Part shown: positions 37,426-48,691 of the stretch, in pieces
Layout: every line of letters starts with the position of its first letter
How positions within the stretch are numbered: position 1 is the first letter of the stretch
NCBI GenBank assembly: GCA_000507305.1
Contig: DF239646.1
Coordinates: 108,796-172,795 of the forward strand
From: Breviolum minutum Mf 1.05b.01
Lineage: Eukaryota > Sar > Dinophyceae > Suessiales > Symbiodiniaceae
Length of the DNA: 64,000 bases
Direction of reading: 5' to 3'
Made by a program: the position numbers and the translations under genes
Notes under the pieces: model-generated
Databases searched by the model: none
Seen by the model: only the letters and a program-made list of their open reading frames with translations
What the model was told of the DNA's origin: nothing

Positions 37426-37464
37426 CCCAATTTCCCGAATGGCCCAGAAATTCTACAGTAGAAG
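37426..37464 (+). CDS. Candidate short exon with consensus donor
   Basis: A polypyrimidine tract and TTTTTTCAG precede 39 nt that end at GAAG|GTAAGT, the best consensus donor in the region. One frame reads PISRMAQKFYSR. No family can be assigned. Confidence 0.35.
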
Positions 37465-37846
37465 GTAAGTCAAAAATATGCATGTAAATATACTGTTGGC
37501 ATCTGTTTGCACATATATATAATGTAAACATATATATGATTATTTTTGTTAATTTATATAGTCAATATACATTATATAGATGGGGCCATTTCAGGGACAA
37601 ACCAGCCTCCAAGGTGTGACTTCATATTGGTATTCTTTTTGTTCGTAGAGATGTGTGTTGAATTTCAGTGAAGCTCCTTGAGCCTTGAGCCAACGATGTT
37701 TTCAGCCACTAGAACCCGGATATCGTTGACAAAGTCATCACTAGCGCTGGCCGCCACGAAAACCAGCAGTTGATGGAATTGAACTTTTGGGGCTTGCCTG
37801 GGATTGCTTTACCGAGGTGGTGAATACCCATCTCCTTTGTGATCCC

Positions 37847-37901
37847 GGAGCAGCAGATGTGAAGAGTTTCCAAGTTGAAAACTCTTTACATCTGCTGCTC
37901 C
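37847..37901. repeat. Hairpin: 23-bp arms, 9-nt loop, one mismatch
   Basis: GGAGCAGCAGATGTGAAGAG... pairs with ...CTCTTTACATCTGCTGCTCC across the loop CCAAGTTGA. 22 of 23 positions match. It lies in an open frame (37787-38023) between the intronless gene and the channel gene. Confidence 0.95.
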
Positions 37902-38520
37902 TGGTGCATCTGTTATTGAAGGCGCGGTTCTGTGATGAATTTTCTGCCACGCAGCATGTTGTTCCTTCCAAGCTGGCAAAGCATCACCATTTTCAAATTT
38001 TCCCCAAGAATCCAGGTATGTCCTAAGAAAAGGATTACCCCTTCATTCCAGTTCTAGGGAGGATGGGATTGGATCCATCAATTCTAGGGAGGGGTTTGGA
38101 TTCTTTTGGTTTGGTGTTCATCCCTTGTGGATTGTAAGATGTTTTGCATTCACGTGGAGCTCCAGTCGCTTATGACATGGTAACTGGTAAGCTGAAGCGA
38201 AGTGCCGGGGGATGGAACAAACATCTTATGGGCGTTTCCCAGAAACCTTAGCAGGCAGTAAATCAGAAATGCTCTAGGGAGTTTTGTTCAAAAGTTGCTG
38301 TATGCTAATATTTCTATTCGGTTAGGATCGGGATATCCCACTGGCAATGTAACGTCCAAGCCTCTATATGTATACGTTAAAAACTAGTTTCATTTTCAAG
38401 TAAATGTCCTCTTATTGCCTCTGTTTCTGTTGGTATTAAAAACCATGCGCCCTGGAGGATTGACATAGAACCTGATGGTTTGGTACCGATGGTTTTCCTC
38501 TTCCAGGGGTGTATTCTCAG

Positions 38521-38719
38521 GTTCCAATGACCTCCATCTCCCCTTGATTCGGAAGGCTATCCAAGGCAGCACAGCAGGTCCTATGCCGATTGTAGTGTGT
38601 GGTCACTGGGCGGTTTGTGAAACGCAGCCAGGGGGTTCGGACAAAAAAACACGATATCAATTCCACTTTTTACAAAGACTTGACTCGGCTCGACGATTGA
38701 GAGATGCCCGGATGAGCAG
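38521..38719 (+). CDS. Candidate internal exon, gene unidentified
   Basis: Acceptor ATTCTCAG|G and a strong donor GAGCAG|GTGAGT enclose 199 nt open in one frame (phase 1 to 2). It encodes a hydrophilic stretch with SNDLHLPLIRKAIQGS, MPIVVCGHWAVCE and a basic end DSARRLRDARMSR. I do not recognise the protein. It is probably an exon of a gene between the intronless gene and the channel, or of the channel's N-terminal region, but its end phase does not fit the exon at 38837 directly. Confidence 0.5.
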
Positions 38720-38836
38720 GTGAGTCAACCCAAAGTATTTAATATTTAACGGTGCTTAGATATGAAGGAATTAGTTCAACATGTTGAGCCGTTTTTAAAT
38801 GGTTGTTTCTCCCTTAAAATTTACACCTTTTAGCAG

Positions 38837-38989
38837 GCGACCCACGTTTTCCTCGTTTTGTTTGTTTCGGCTCCAACGGCAGTAAACCAACCACCGGCCC
38901 GACCCATCCACCCTGTGACGCCGCCATGGCGGCGGCCGCCGCGGCGGCGGTGAAGCGGCGGCTGGAGGTGGAAGCGGCCATCGCGGCGG
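38837..38989 (+). CDS. GC-rich candidate exon, possible N-terminus of the channel gene
   Basis: An open, strongly GC-rich segment follows TTTTAGCAG|G in otherwise AT-rich DNA. The first half is rich in Pro, Gly and Thr (SKPTTGPTHPPCDA). From the ATG at 38926, in a GCCGCCATGG context, it reads seven Ala, then VKRRLEVEAAIAAG. A GA donor at 38990 gives phase 1, which fits the exon at 40133. The ATG may be the initiator, or the exon may extend an upstream coding sequence. An undetermined base lies at 39002. Confidence 0.5.
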
Positions 38990-40132
38990 GACGACATTCA
39001 TNAGTGTCCGTTGGGGGTCACGAGCTGTGGGAGAAAGCAATGGGGGGATATCCAACAAACAGAAAACTATAAGGTGGGGGTTATTCATCTAAAGGGTTGA
39101 TAAAAACTCATACTTTAGGGTTTTTTTGATTGTAATGGAAACTTATCAGCTAACATCCGAGTTCTAACCAACAAAAATGAAGATATGCTGATTTAGTCGT
39201 ATAGTCCGAATACGGTCGTTTATTGAAATCTAGTTTTGGGGAAATTCCCGCTGACCGATGTTCATCCTGAATGCATCAGCAAAAATGGGTTGCCACCTCT
39301 GGTGAATCAAGTGTCTTTTGATGATATCAAAAATCAACTATCCATGATATCAAAGGACTCGCCGGATGTTTTCCATCCAGCAGTCTCCGAATTCTCACAA
39401 ACCAAAACCACGAACGGTGGTGACTCACTTGACGTCACCCCATCAAGGGATGGTGTTGCTCTCTATTTCTGAGGAAATCCTGGTCCATAATTTGGTTTTC
39501 TCTTCCTAAAACTAAGATTAAAATATATTCACCACAAAACTGTGGTTGGAAAACAAGCCTTCCCTTTTGGGAAACCCCATATTTAGTTCTAGGGAGGGCA
39601 TCATTCATTGCAGCTTTTGCTCGGAAGGACCGACTCTAACTTATTTTTCGTGTTCACGATGGTGGTGAACCTAACCAGTAACCTTTTGGAGGTCCCGAGG
39701 CATCAGGAGTTTTCCCATGCTAAAGAAAAACAAAAACTTAAACATATAGTTGAAGATTGATTCTGGAAAGTACTGAATCAAGGATAGTCATCTAACCCCT
39801 CTCACTTGTTAAGTCATTCGAAATTGCGTGTTTGTCTCGATTACAGCAATTGAAGTATAAACATTTTCCAACCCCCACCTCACAAACATGTTCAATCTCT
39901 CCTGCTCTTTGCACTTTGTTCATCCATTCCACCAGCACTTCAAAAAAATCAGGTCACCCAACCAACAACAAAATCCTCACCAACCAAATCGTTCCCCCAA
40001 ATCTTTCCTCAAACGCTTTTGTTACCCCAACTTAAAAGAAATCCTCACCAAGCAAACCGAACAAAGGAAAAAAACAACCCAAACAGCACCGAGCCCAAGA
40101 AATCAATGACTCAACGCATTTTACCTCCCAAG

Positions 40133-40181
40133 GTCCCCAAGGCCCTTGCCGCAAAAGCGCCGCAACTCCCTTCCGGACGAT
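40133..40181 (+). CDS. Candidate channel exon just before S1
   Basis: This is a 49-nt segment between CTCCCAAG|G and a GC donor (GACGAT|GCTTGG), phase 1 to 2. It reads PQGPCRKSAATPFRT, a basic stretch suited to the cytosolic side of S1. Its end phase matches the S1 exon at 41890, giving RTMHVRSQLAVAAL. The start phase matches the end of the GC-rich exon at 38989. Confidence 0.45.
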
Positions 40182-41889
40182 GCTTGGATAACCTGATGGT
40201 TATCCGGTGGGTAACTTAACCGGACTGGTGGGCCAGCCCCAATGTCCAACGGTTCCAGTTTTTATAAACAATTTGTCTAAGCCATTAAACGCCAGTTTTT
40301 TTTGCATTTTTGCATCGCGACAGTTTGGGAAAAAAATCAACAGCATTTTAAGCTTAGAAGGGACCTTTCTGAGCGTTCCAGAAGGTGCCTCTCTCAAAGA
40401 AGTCAACCCATTTTTCGGATGGTATAGCTAGTGGTTGGAAAAATACAAGCACCATCACCACTGACCAAGGGTTCAGGCTTGGATTTCCGGGAACGATTTG
40501 TTGATTTGGAACCAAGTTCCTCAGATGGGGTTGCCGTTCAACCCTGGGAACTTTGTAGTAATAAAGAACCTAATTATTCATTTTTATGAAGGGGGCCCGT
40601 TTGTAACTTTCAATACCCATTGTGAACCAGTGTTTGGACATGGCCCAAAGGACGAACTATTAACCACTGGATGCCTTCAGTAGATTTGTTCGATTGCAGG
40701 GGTTGAGGTTAGTAGATTTATATAGTAGTGAATAGTGGTGAATATAATCTTAAGCCAATTGCCATTGAATTTCTTTGCGCAACCAACATATATACCAAAC
40801 TGAAAAAGGAAAACAAGAAATTGAGTTAAAACAAACACAAAGACTTCTTTTTTGAGTTAAAACAACACCTCCTTGCCAAGGTTTGACCAAATTTCCACGC
40901 CGGGCAAAAACAACTCAGGAAGTCTTCACTGGTTTCTGGAAATATCAACGCCGAGTTGCCTTGGCATACCTGACACTCGGTTTGTGCCCATGGTTGATTT
41001 CTATGTAGATAAACAGATATAAAGAGTGTAGGGGGGTAAAAAAACGACCGCAGTTTTAATCACAGTAAGCCATTATGAGAATCCCCAAAAAGCCAATGAA
41101 GATTGAAGTGTGTGCTGATGGCCCGGGGGCTTCAAAAAAAGAATTCGTTTCATCGGGAATTCTGAGACAATAGGTCGGGATTCAATTTGGATGGTGGGAT
41201 TCCGAAGTGTTTGTTCCCTCCTGTTTTTTTTTGAAAGAGATTTGAAATGGATGCAAAAATCGTTTTGCAAAAGAGATTCAGCCCAATTTTACCAAAACAC
41301 CCATCATTTTGGATATCAATTGATCAATTTACCCATCATAAAATGTTTGGAACGATTCTGGTACACTCCAGCAGGCTAACATGGACCCTAAAAATGTTGG
41401 TTGCAAAATCTTTGGAAGAGGAATTTCTTTTCAACTATCGTATTTTGGGTGTGCATGTTAGTTGTCACGGCGTAACTTCTGAGATGTTTTCCTTTCTGCG
41501 CTATCCCTTTCTTCTGTTACCTTCAGGGATTCTTCAGATGACGTTTGGTGAGATCTTGTTTTGATTGTGATACCGTAGATGGACGAATTATGCACCACCT
41601 GGGATATCCTGGATTGTGCAAAAAATGGGTTGTTTCAATGCCAATTTGACGAAGATATAAATTGCCACCTGGCTAGAAATTGACAATGGAAGTGATAATA
41701 ATCATATTTTGTTGGTGGACGAAATTTTGCTACTGTAAGCAGTTTATTTGGATTAGATTTCCTCCTAAAGTTACAATGTTTTGGTTGAAACGGTGTTGGA
41801 TTTCGTTAGTTTCAATTGGATGTTTCCAAATCTTTGTTTGGGAAATGGTTGTTTCAACAAATCATTCATTAAAAATACAAGCTACCCAG

Positions 41890-41989
41890 GCATGTGCGAT
41901 CACAACTGGCAGTGGCTGCATTGATCAGTGGAAATTTCATGGTGAATATCTTCGAGAAATGGATCGACCCGACGGGAGAGAAGCACAAA
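41890..41989 (+). CDS. Channel exon: S1 segment
   Basis: It starts after the acceptor CCCAG|G in phase 2 and reads through LISGNFMVNIFEKWIDP, the S1 helix and the conserved acidic-flanked loop after it. The end is set at a GA donor (AAA|GATGTT) in phase 0, which joins in frame to the exon at 43048. The frame stays open for a further nine codons, so a later donor is possible. Confidence 0.85.
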
Positions 41990-42257
41990 GATGTTGCCTT
42001 TTTCTCAAGAAAAAGTTGAGCAATGATCAAAACCCATGTTAGTTGGGTGATATAAGGGGTTTTACTACCTACTTATGTGGGGATTATGATAAAACCAGTA
42101 GAGGGATACATATCAACCAACCGGTTTCATGACATGTCACTGCGTGGGTTTTGATTACTGCTCGCTGAAGGGAGCTAAGGAGCTATTTTGGATGTATGAC
42201 CCAAAGGTAGAGAAAGGACTCGTATCAAAGGCCTAGCAGTCTTAACCAGGTGAGCCT

Positions 42258-42371
42258 ACAAGGTGGGCAAAAGTAGGGGCCTACAACTCCACTTATAGGG
42301 GTTATAACTATCCCAATTGCCCATTTATAGGGGTTATAACTCCATTTATAACTAGGAGGGTCCCACCTTGT
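42258..42371. mobile_element. Family D inverted-repeat element in channel intron 1
   Basis: ACAAGGTGGGCAAAAGTAGG ... TTATAACTAGGAGGGTCCC, ACCTTGT; internal GGGGTTATAACT repeated. Confidence 0.85.
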
Positions 42372-42664
42372 AAATTCATAGTTCCCGACCAACAAAAAAT
42401 CACCATCTCCTAGTCCGCTGGAGGTCACTTCACAAACCATTGATTTCTTGGGTCACTTTTTTTTACCGGTTGAACAAAAAATCGGTTTGCAACAGAATTG
42501 TAAGACAAAGCCTCACCAGAATTAATATATAGACTAGATTGAACGATCAGCGTATTTGCCATTATTATTGTATGGAATTTGTGCCATGTACTGATTTTAG
42601 ACGGTGATTGTACACGGGTCGCTGAGGAACAGGTCTAATTATTATTGGGGAAGATTGACTCCAG

Positions 42665-42777
42665 ATGGTGGTTTTAATTGTTTTCATTTCCTGCTCCTAT
42701 TTGGGGAAGATTCCCTTTTCGAACTTTTTCGTGAACTTGTTGACTAATATTCTAAATGGCTTGAAGCCACCACTTAG
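42665..42777 (+). mobile_element. Family B element in channel intron 1
   Basis: ATGGTGGTTTTAATTG...CTTGAAGCCACCACTTAG; core CCTATTTGGGGAAGATTCCC. Confidence 0.8.
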
Positions 42778-43047
42778 TACCTAACTTAACAGCTTCCAAC
42801 AATCAAAACTTTGTGAGAGACTCTTATTATTTCTTGGGGTGAGGGAGTAGGCTATCAAAGCGACATATTGTAGCACTATTTGTAAGGTGTGGCATGTATT
42901 TAGTAGAATTCGAGGGAGGGTGACTTTCGTTTGTTGATCTTTGATTTGTTTCATCACCCCAGCTTGTTTAACTTTATCAAGTTAGACAGTTAATCAGATC
43001 CGGAATGAACCTGTTGTTGGACCTGATGGTCATCCGCTCCCCACCAG

Positions 43048-43092
43048 GTTTGGCGAGGGACAGATTTGTTCTTTAATTTGATCTTCTTATTC
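43048..43092 (+). CDS. Channel exon: first half of S2
   Basis: This 45-nt exon sits between CACCAG|G and the GA donor TTATTC|GAAGC, phase 0 to 0. It encodes a short stretch with TDLFFNLIFLF, the pattern of S2 (acidic residue, aromatic or aliphatic face). It continues directly into the 17-nt exon at 44554, giving an unbroken S2 helix. Confidence 0.85.
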
Positions 43093-43523
43093 GAAGCTGG
43101 GCGAAGTTTGCAAACACCAAATCCACTGAAAAACTCCCCGCGAACAACAAGTTCCGAATCTTTGTGTTCTTTCCAAAGACATGTGTAATGAGGGAGGCGA
43201 CAAACTACCATTGTCTCTTGAAGAAAAAACTAGGTGGTTGTGTCAAAGATAACGTATGTTTACTCTTACTTGGGGAAAATGACCGAATTTGTTTGATATT
43301 TGCCACTTGGTTTGATTCAACCACTTGGGATTTGAGATCTACTGCTCTTGGCATTTTTCTTCCAAAATGGGGTACTGCAGATTCAACCCCACCAAACGGT
43401 GAATTGAAACGGGGATCCAATAAAAATGATTGCATGGGAATTTAAGGGCAGCCCGCCAATGCAACCCCCCCAGGAAAGAAGGCCTTATTGAGATTAAGAG
43501 GTTAACCATCATTGTCCCTTATT

Positions 43524-43628
43524 TACCCTCCCTGAAACAAACATAGCCCCTGAAGATGGATGGTTGGAATATTAGTTTCCTTTCGGGATGCTAATTTTTC
43601 AGTGGCTACGTGAGTTTCAGAGAGTGCA
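43524..43628. mobile_element. Family A TIR element in a channel intron
   Basis: ACCCTCCCTGAAACAAACAT ... ATTTTTCAGTGGCTACGTGA, then GTTTCAGAGAGTG. Lies in the intron between the two S2 exons. Confidence 0.8.
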
Positions 43629-44553
43629 ATCCCTTAAAAAGCCTTATTTCTTGGGGAGGGTGGCATTGAGGGGGTTGCCCTTAGATTTCATGATGATTGT
43701 TTCTTTGAAGGTGCATTGTTTTGAATTTTTTCCCGGGCTATGACTATCCTTTTTGAGCCTCATACCTTTGTAAATCCTGAAACCAGGTGGATGTTGACTG
43801 ACAATTTCAGGTCCTGATTCGTTGTGTTTAGCAGGGTTTTCTTCACATTGTTTGTATATGTATATGCTTTTGGTACATTGATATTAAGTAAATTATAATG
43901 AGATATCATGTGACCTAAGATCATGTCATGCAGGTTGGGTTCTGTAACACGATATATGTTGTATTGGTTGCCACATATACATTGATGTTGTTCAATGCGC
44001 TTTTCCATTTGTCATTTGTATTTGTGTTTGCTGTGATGTCTTAAAACCCTACTTACAACTGCTAGGGGCCCATCTTGCATGTTCGTTTTTGGGCTTGCAT
44101 ATTTGTACATATATAATCATATGTACTTACATTTCCTACATATCAGCAGTGATATATGAAGGCAGTGCGACGAGAGAGAAGGGACATGAGGAGCATTTTT
44201 CAGTTTGCTGAGGAGCTATTTGGAGTGCCAATTAGAGTAGATTTCTAGATCAAAGAGTAAGCTATTTGTTGGATTTTGAAGCAAACATGGTATCTCTAGA
44301 TGTTGTTTTTTTTAAGTTGTTCGTTTTACCGATACTTGATGAACTGATCCAATTTGTTGGATTTTTTCAATTAGGTTGGTTCAACCATCAAGCAGGTATA
44401 GTTATGTGTATATATATATATATATTTATGTGTATATATATATATATTGGTGCTTCAGGATTGATTCCCTGTGAACAGATATTTTGCTTGCTAGTTTGGT
44501 AGCGTATTTATTTGCCGTGAAATCACACCAGAACAACCCGGCATGAAAGTCAG

Positions 44554-44570
44554 GAACTGCTGGTCAACAT
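44554..44570 (+). CDS. Channel microexon: end of S2 (17 nt)
   Basis: The acceptor AAAGTCAG|G and the donor CAACAT|GTATCC bracket only 17 nt, phase 0 to 2, coding for ELLVN plus the first two bases of a Met codon. Spliced between 43092 and 45908 it gives the S2-S3 sequence LFELLVNMYGFWF, as expected for this channel fold. Without it the S2 helix would be too short and the frame would be lost. Confidence 0.75.
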
Positions 44571-45907
44571 GTATCCTGGGTAAGAGAAATTAGGTGGCGG
44601 CAGTCATGGGACCCCACTTGTCCCACCTCTTTTCTTTTTGGTGGTGGTTTCAATCAGGTATTTTTTTTTGACAAGATATTGTTGAAGGGTTAATGGTTAT
44701 AGTTATAGCATGTTTAACCCATATCAGGAAGCCATCTCAAACAAGATGATTGCTTTGCCATTCATGTGCTGTTCTTGCGGTGCCCTGTGATGTTGCCGTA
44801 TGTGTTCCTTGGTGTCAAACACAAATTAAATTTGATCCATTTCTTTCAAGTTACTGCTTGAACAAACCATTTCTCAAGTCTTTATTATAAATCCTTTTGT
44901 TTGGCACGTATATCTTTGGTTCACCCACCCCACTAAACCTTTTTGTAAACACATTCTGTACAATAAGAGACTTTTAAGAATCATCAACTTTCCATTGTTA
45001 GGTTCGTGGATCAAATGATAACTTTACAACGTGAACTCTAAAGGCCGACTCCCAAAAAGACTTTGGCACATGGGTAACGATAGGTTTCCCAATTTGAAAA
45101 AAACACTTCGAGGGCCTATGTGACCCGGATTGATTGTTCCGAAAGATTCTCCTCAAATCTTTCCAGTAGGAATTTTCGATGGTGAGTTTGGTGGAAAAAC
45201 CTTCCAAGGGTAACAAGTTCCACTATTGCTAAGTCTGTTGAGTTTTAGTAGAGTGATATATTCCCTAGACACCCAAACACATGGTGAGGATAGGTATCTG
45301 AACCCCCACACATCTCCTGAGATTTATTTTAAATAGGGGTTCCAAACACCGCCTTACCTGGTATTTGGGGTATTTTGGATGTCTAGGGTTAAAATAAACC
45401 CAACTGACATCTTCATTGTTGTCCAGGGAATGATCACATTTGACCCTGGGGAAAAGGAAAATCAACGGCTCAAAAGGGCTGGCTGGTAGGGTATATGTGA
45501 CAGTTCCCAGGGAGGTAAGCTAACTGGTTTTACAAGCAGTGATGCACAGTTTCATGGATCCATGATGAAGTCATGACCAGGTTTTCGTGAAGCATAAAAC
45601 CGTAGGATACGCCCAGGAAATTTCAACATAGTTCCTCAATTTTTACCACCCTGAAAGGAAAGTAGCCGTAGTAGTCTTCCAACCATCCTTTTGCAGTGCC
45701 TATGTTAAACTTTTAAACTTCAGGGCTGCTGTTTTCCAAACAGATATTACCGTCAGCATCATGAAAGGAAATTCTCATTGACACCTAAAGACCAAAAATA
45801 TTCAAGTTGTTGAAGTTAAGCTCGATTATATATCATAGGAACTTGCGTGTAACTGCAAGTGCAACATTATGAGCCCGGATTCCTATCTTCGGTTGAACCG
45901 GTATCAG

Positions 45908-45986
45908 GTATGGTTTTTGGTTTATCCGCTTTTGGACATCTGCATGGAATATCTTTGACACTGTCGTTGTGTCCATCGGTGTCTTA
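45908..45986 (+). CDS. Channel exon: S3 segment
   Basis: This 79-nt exon lies between GTATCAG|G and a GA donor (GTCTTA|GAGCC), phase 2 to 0. It encodes YGFWFIRFW and then WNIFDTVVVSIGVL. The W-N-x-F-D motif is the hallmark of S3 in voltage-gated cation channels; the Asp is the conserved charge-transfer-centre acid. Confidence 0.93.
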
Positions 45987-46537
45987 GAGCCTTGTTCAGC
46001 ATTGATATATAGTATTGGGGGGATTGAGGTCAGGGTGATGATACAATTTCACTCTTACGGATCTAAGCAGGCAATTGAAAAGAAAGAGGGTTGCTCCGAA
46101 GCCATATTTTGACCAATGTATTCCACATGTATTCTATATGTAAATATCTTTGAAATATATATATATTTATATTTGTATGTGTTTATCATTCAAGCATTTG
46201 ACCTGCCAGCCAACGCATGCCAAAGCAACCAACGCTCCAAAATTCTTGGGGCCTTGGGATGCTACCGTTTGGTAATCTGGCATAGCTGGTTGGAGCAATG
46301 TACCACGCATCGGCCGGTTTTGTCCTTTTTGAGGAACATGTGGGAAATTTCATGAACATTTCCATCTGGCTGTCTCAATGTAAATTTCGGTGTTGCTTTC
46401 AAAAATCTTCATGTATTTCTTAACCCAAACAAATTGGAGGATTTTAATTCATGACATAAATGACGTTTTTGTGTAAACAACCTTGTTTTTTTACACACAA
46501 AAAAAAACGAGGTTTTGGCTTCCGCCCCATTTTTCAG

Positions 46538-46623
46538 GACGTGTTTCAAGTGCCCCTTCCGGGTCCTTTGGGTTTGCTCCGGATGATGCGTGCCTTCCGC
46601 GTCTTCCGGCTCTTCAAACGCGT
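46538..46623 (+). CDS. Channel exon: S4 voltage sensor
   Basis: This 86-nt exon lies between TTTTCAG|G and the GT donor CGCGT|GTGCC, phase 0 to 2. It encodes PLPGPLGLL followed by RMMRAFRVFRLFKR, with basic residues at every third position (RxxRxxRxxRxxK). That is an intact voltage-sensor helix with five gating charges. The local GC content is well above the flanking intron. Confidence 0.95.
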
Positions 46624-46767
46624 GTGCCTTGGGCTCGCCTTATATCGAAAAAACGGATAGATGATAGATATGACAGTAGTATATGTTGAAAATAAGTATC
46701 TCCAATGTGATGCGCACCCTGAGGTTAGTTCGATATTCAGTCAGAATGATAGTAAGTGAAGGACTAG

Positions 46768-46867
46768 GTGGTGGCAACTCAAATATTTTTTATTTTCACC
46801 CCGAACTTTGGGGAAGATTCCCATTTTGACGAGCATATTTTTCAGATGGGTTGAAACCACCAACCAG
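46768..46867 (+). mobile_element. Family B element in the intron after S4
   Basis: GTGGTGGCAACTCAAATA...GGTTGAAACCACCAACCAG; core CCCCGAACTTTGGGGAAG and CCATTTTGACGAGCATA. Confidence 0.85.
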
Positions 46868-46901
46868 ACAATGGTTTACCTATGATTTTGGTTGAAAGAG
46901 T

Positions 46902-47011
46902 TACCCTCCCTGAAACTAACAGCTTGCACCTGAAAATGGATGGTTGGAATACTTTCTCGTTTCCTTTTGGGATGCCCATTTTTCAGGGCTTTTGCTGTTA
47001 GTTTCAGGGAG
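46902..47011. mobile_element. Family A TIR element in a channel intron
   Basis: TACCCTCCCTGAAACTAACA ... TTTTTCAGGGCTTTTGCTGT, then TAGTTTCAGGGAG. It sits 35 bp after a family-B element in the intron following S4. Confidence 0.85.
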
Positions 47012-48300
47012 TTTTTCACAACTTATATAACAACTTCATTCGGCTTTGAAATTTACCAGGTGCAACAAGAGAAACTTAGAGTACAATGATCAGCGATTGT
47101 TGGTTTCCGGAAATTGGTTCAGGCTGTTGAGGTTGGTGATATTAGAACCTTCCATGGAGTTGATACATAATGTGAAAGTACGAATGCATTTTATTTGAAT
47201 TTATTTCTTAATATATCTGTTGATATCTATATATATATATTTCTTCTATCTACTCCAGAATGGTTATGATTCTAAAGACTGAACTGTAAGATCATGCTAA
47301 CAACATTTGTGTCGCTTTCTTTTCGGCAGCTCCCAGCATACAAGTGCAATCATCATACAGGTGGAATGAACAAAACAATATGTGTTTGATAATCATTTTC
47401 CAAATACATGTTCCACAAAATCGTTTTGAACCATAACTTCTTGAAGTTCTTGTGTTCCTGTGTTCCCCACCCCCCTGGAAGAGTTGGAAAAGTTGTTGGA
47501 AGAGTTGAGGGCCTGGGAGGTGCCATGCTATAGAATTACAGTTTGCAAGGTGGGCTTCAACCAGTTATACATGAAGTTAAGGGCCTTATACATGGTCGAA
47601 AATAAATCTGGTCAAATTCTAGCAACCTCACACGACTTCACCTCAAAAGGTAGCTGACAAAGAAACATCCATTGTTTTCAGGGAAATCTTGGTTGGTGAT
47701 TTTTTTTTTTGGCCTGATAACTGGGTAACTGGTGTTATTTCACCCTGCTTATAGGAATTGCAACCCTACTTATAACTGGTAGGGGCTGACCTTCTAGAGG
47801 GATCATTAAATTATTCATTTTGGGGAAATCCCTAGGGATCCAATCATGTTGTCAGTGGATGGTTGAGGTATCCCATCACCTCCCGAGAAGTTTAGCGCCC
47901 CCGCAAAGATACCGTCCCAAAAAAGAAGAGTAGTATTCTAACCATCATATTTTCAGGGGAAGTATTAAACTTCAGGGTTGTATTTCTGAATTGATCTACG
48001 TGCGTGGAAACTTTCAGCAAGATCAACATTGAAACTTGAAGATCGGTTGGACATCCATCACTACAGCTTCTAGTCACTAGTCTTTGACATGTCTTTGATC
48101 TTCTTTGTTCGTTTTACTCCGGGTGGTTGCAAAGCTCAAAAGAAGAGACAGCCCCTTTAAAGAAACGCAAATCGTTTTGTTTGGGGGAAAATTCAGACTC
48201 CATGGAAACCGTTGCGTACCTTCTTTATTGGGTCCAAAATGCATTGGAACATTGCCAAGTTTAAGCTCGTGATTTGAAAACAAAGCCATTAGCCGTAGCA

Positions 48301-48389
48301 TTCCTGTACGGTATATGTACCTAAGTTTGCCCACATGAATACCATAAAAATCAACCATTCATGTAGGTAAATATTCCAGTCCCATGGAC
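48301..48389. mobile_element. Family C inverted-repeat element in a channel intron
   Basis: GTACGGTATATGTACCTAAG ... CATGTAGGTAAATATTCC; other relatives lie at 16017-16086, 27884-27960 and 31005-31065. Confidence 0.7.
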
Positions 48390-48487
48390 GGCCATTATAC
48401 TCCTACCCCCTGGAAAACTAACATGGAACCTAAAGATCAGCCCCTTCGGAAAGGAAATTCATCTGATCTAAATCTCCAGTGTACTAG

Positions 48488-48599
48488 GTGATTTCACATA
48501 TTTTTGGAGTTTTCACCCCGAAACTTGGGGAAGATTCACCCATTTTGATTTGCGCATATTTTTCACAGGGGTTGAACATGTTGAAACCACCAACTATAG
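48488..48599 (+). mobile_element. Family B element next to the acceptor of the S4-S5 exon
   Basis: GTGATTTCACATATTTTTGG...GTTGAAACCACCAACTATAG; it ends 27 bp before the exon at 48627. Confidence 0.8.
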
Positions 48600-48626
48600 G
48601 TGTACTTTTTGTCTTGTTGTTCACAG

Positions 48627-48691
48627 GAAGTCCCTGAAAAAAATCTTGGATTCCTTGGCGCACGCCCTACCTTCACATGTCAATTCCTTTG
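48627..48691 (+). CDS. Channel exon: S4-S5 linker
   Basis: This 65-nt exon follows TTCACAG|G (completing a Val codon from the previous exon) and ends at a GC donor, TTTG|GCATC. It reads KSLKKILDSLAHALPS and then HVNSF, the amphipathic linker and start of S5. The GC donor was chosen because only it makes the S5 helix continuous (NSFGILFLVM). A family-B element ends 27 bp upstream of the acceptor. Confidence 0.9.

Noticed and set aside
42225..42440. Minus-strand open frame with repeated YKW motifs
   Set aside because: It is the translation of a family-D inverted-repeat element.
44400..44450. TA-rich tracts as promoters or origins
   Set aside because: Many similar (TA)n tracts occur across the window without relation to genes; they are simple microsatellites, and dinoflagellates lack typical TATA boxes.
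46116..46355. Open frame between the S3 and S4 exons
   Set aside because: S3 joins S4 directly in phase with the expected spacing, so this segment is intronic.
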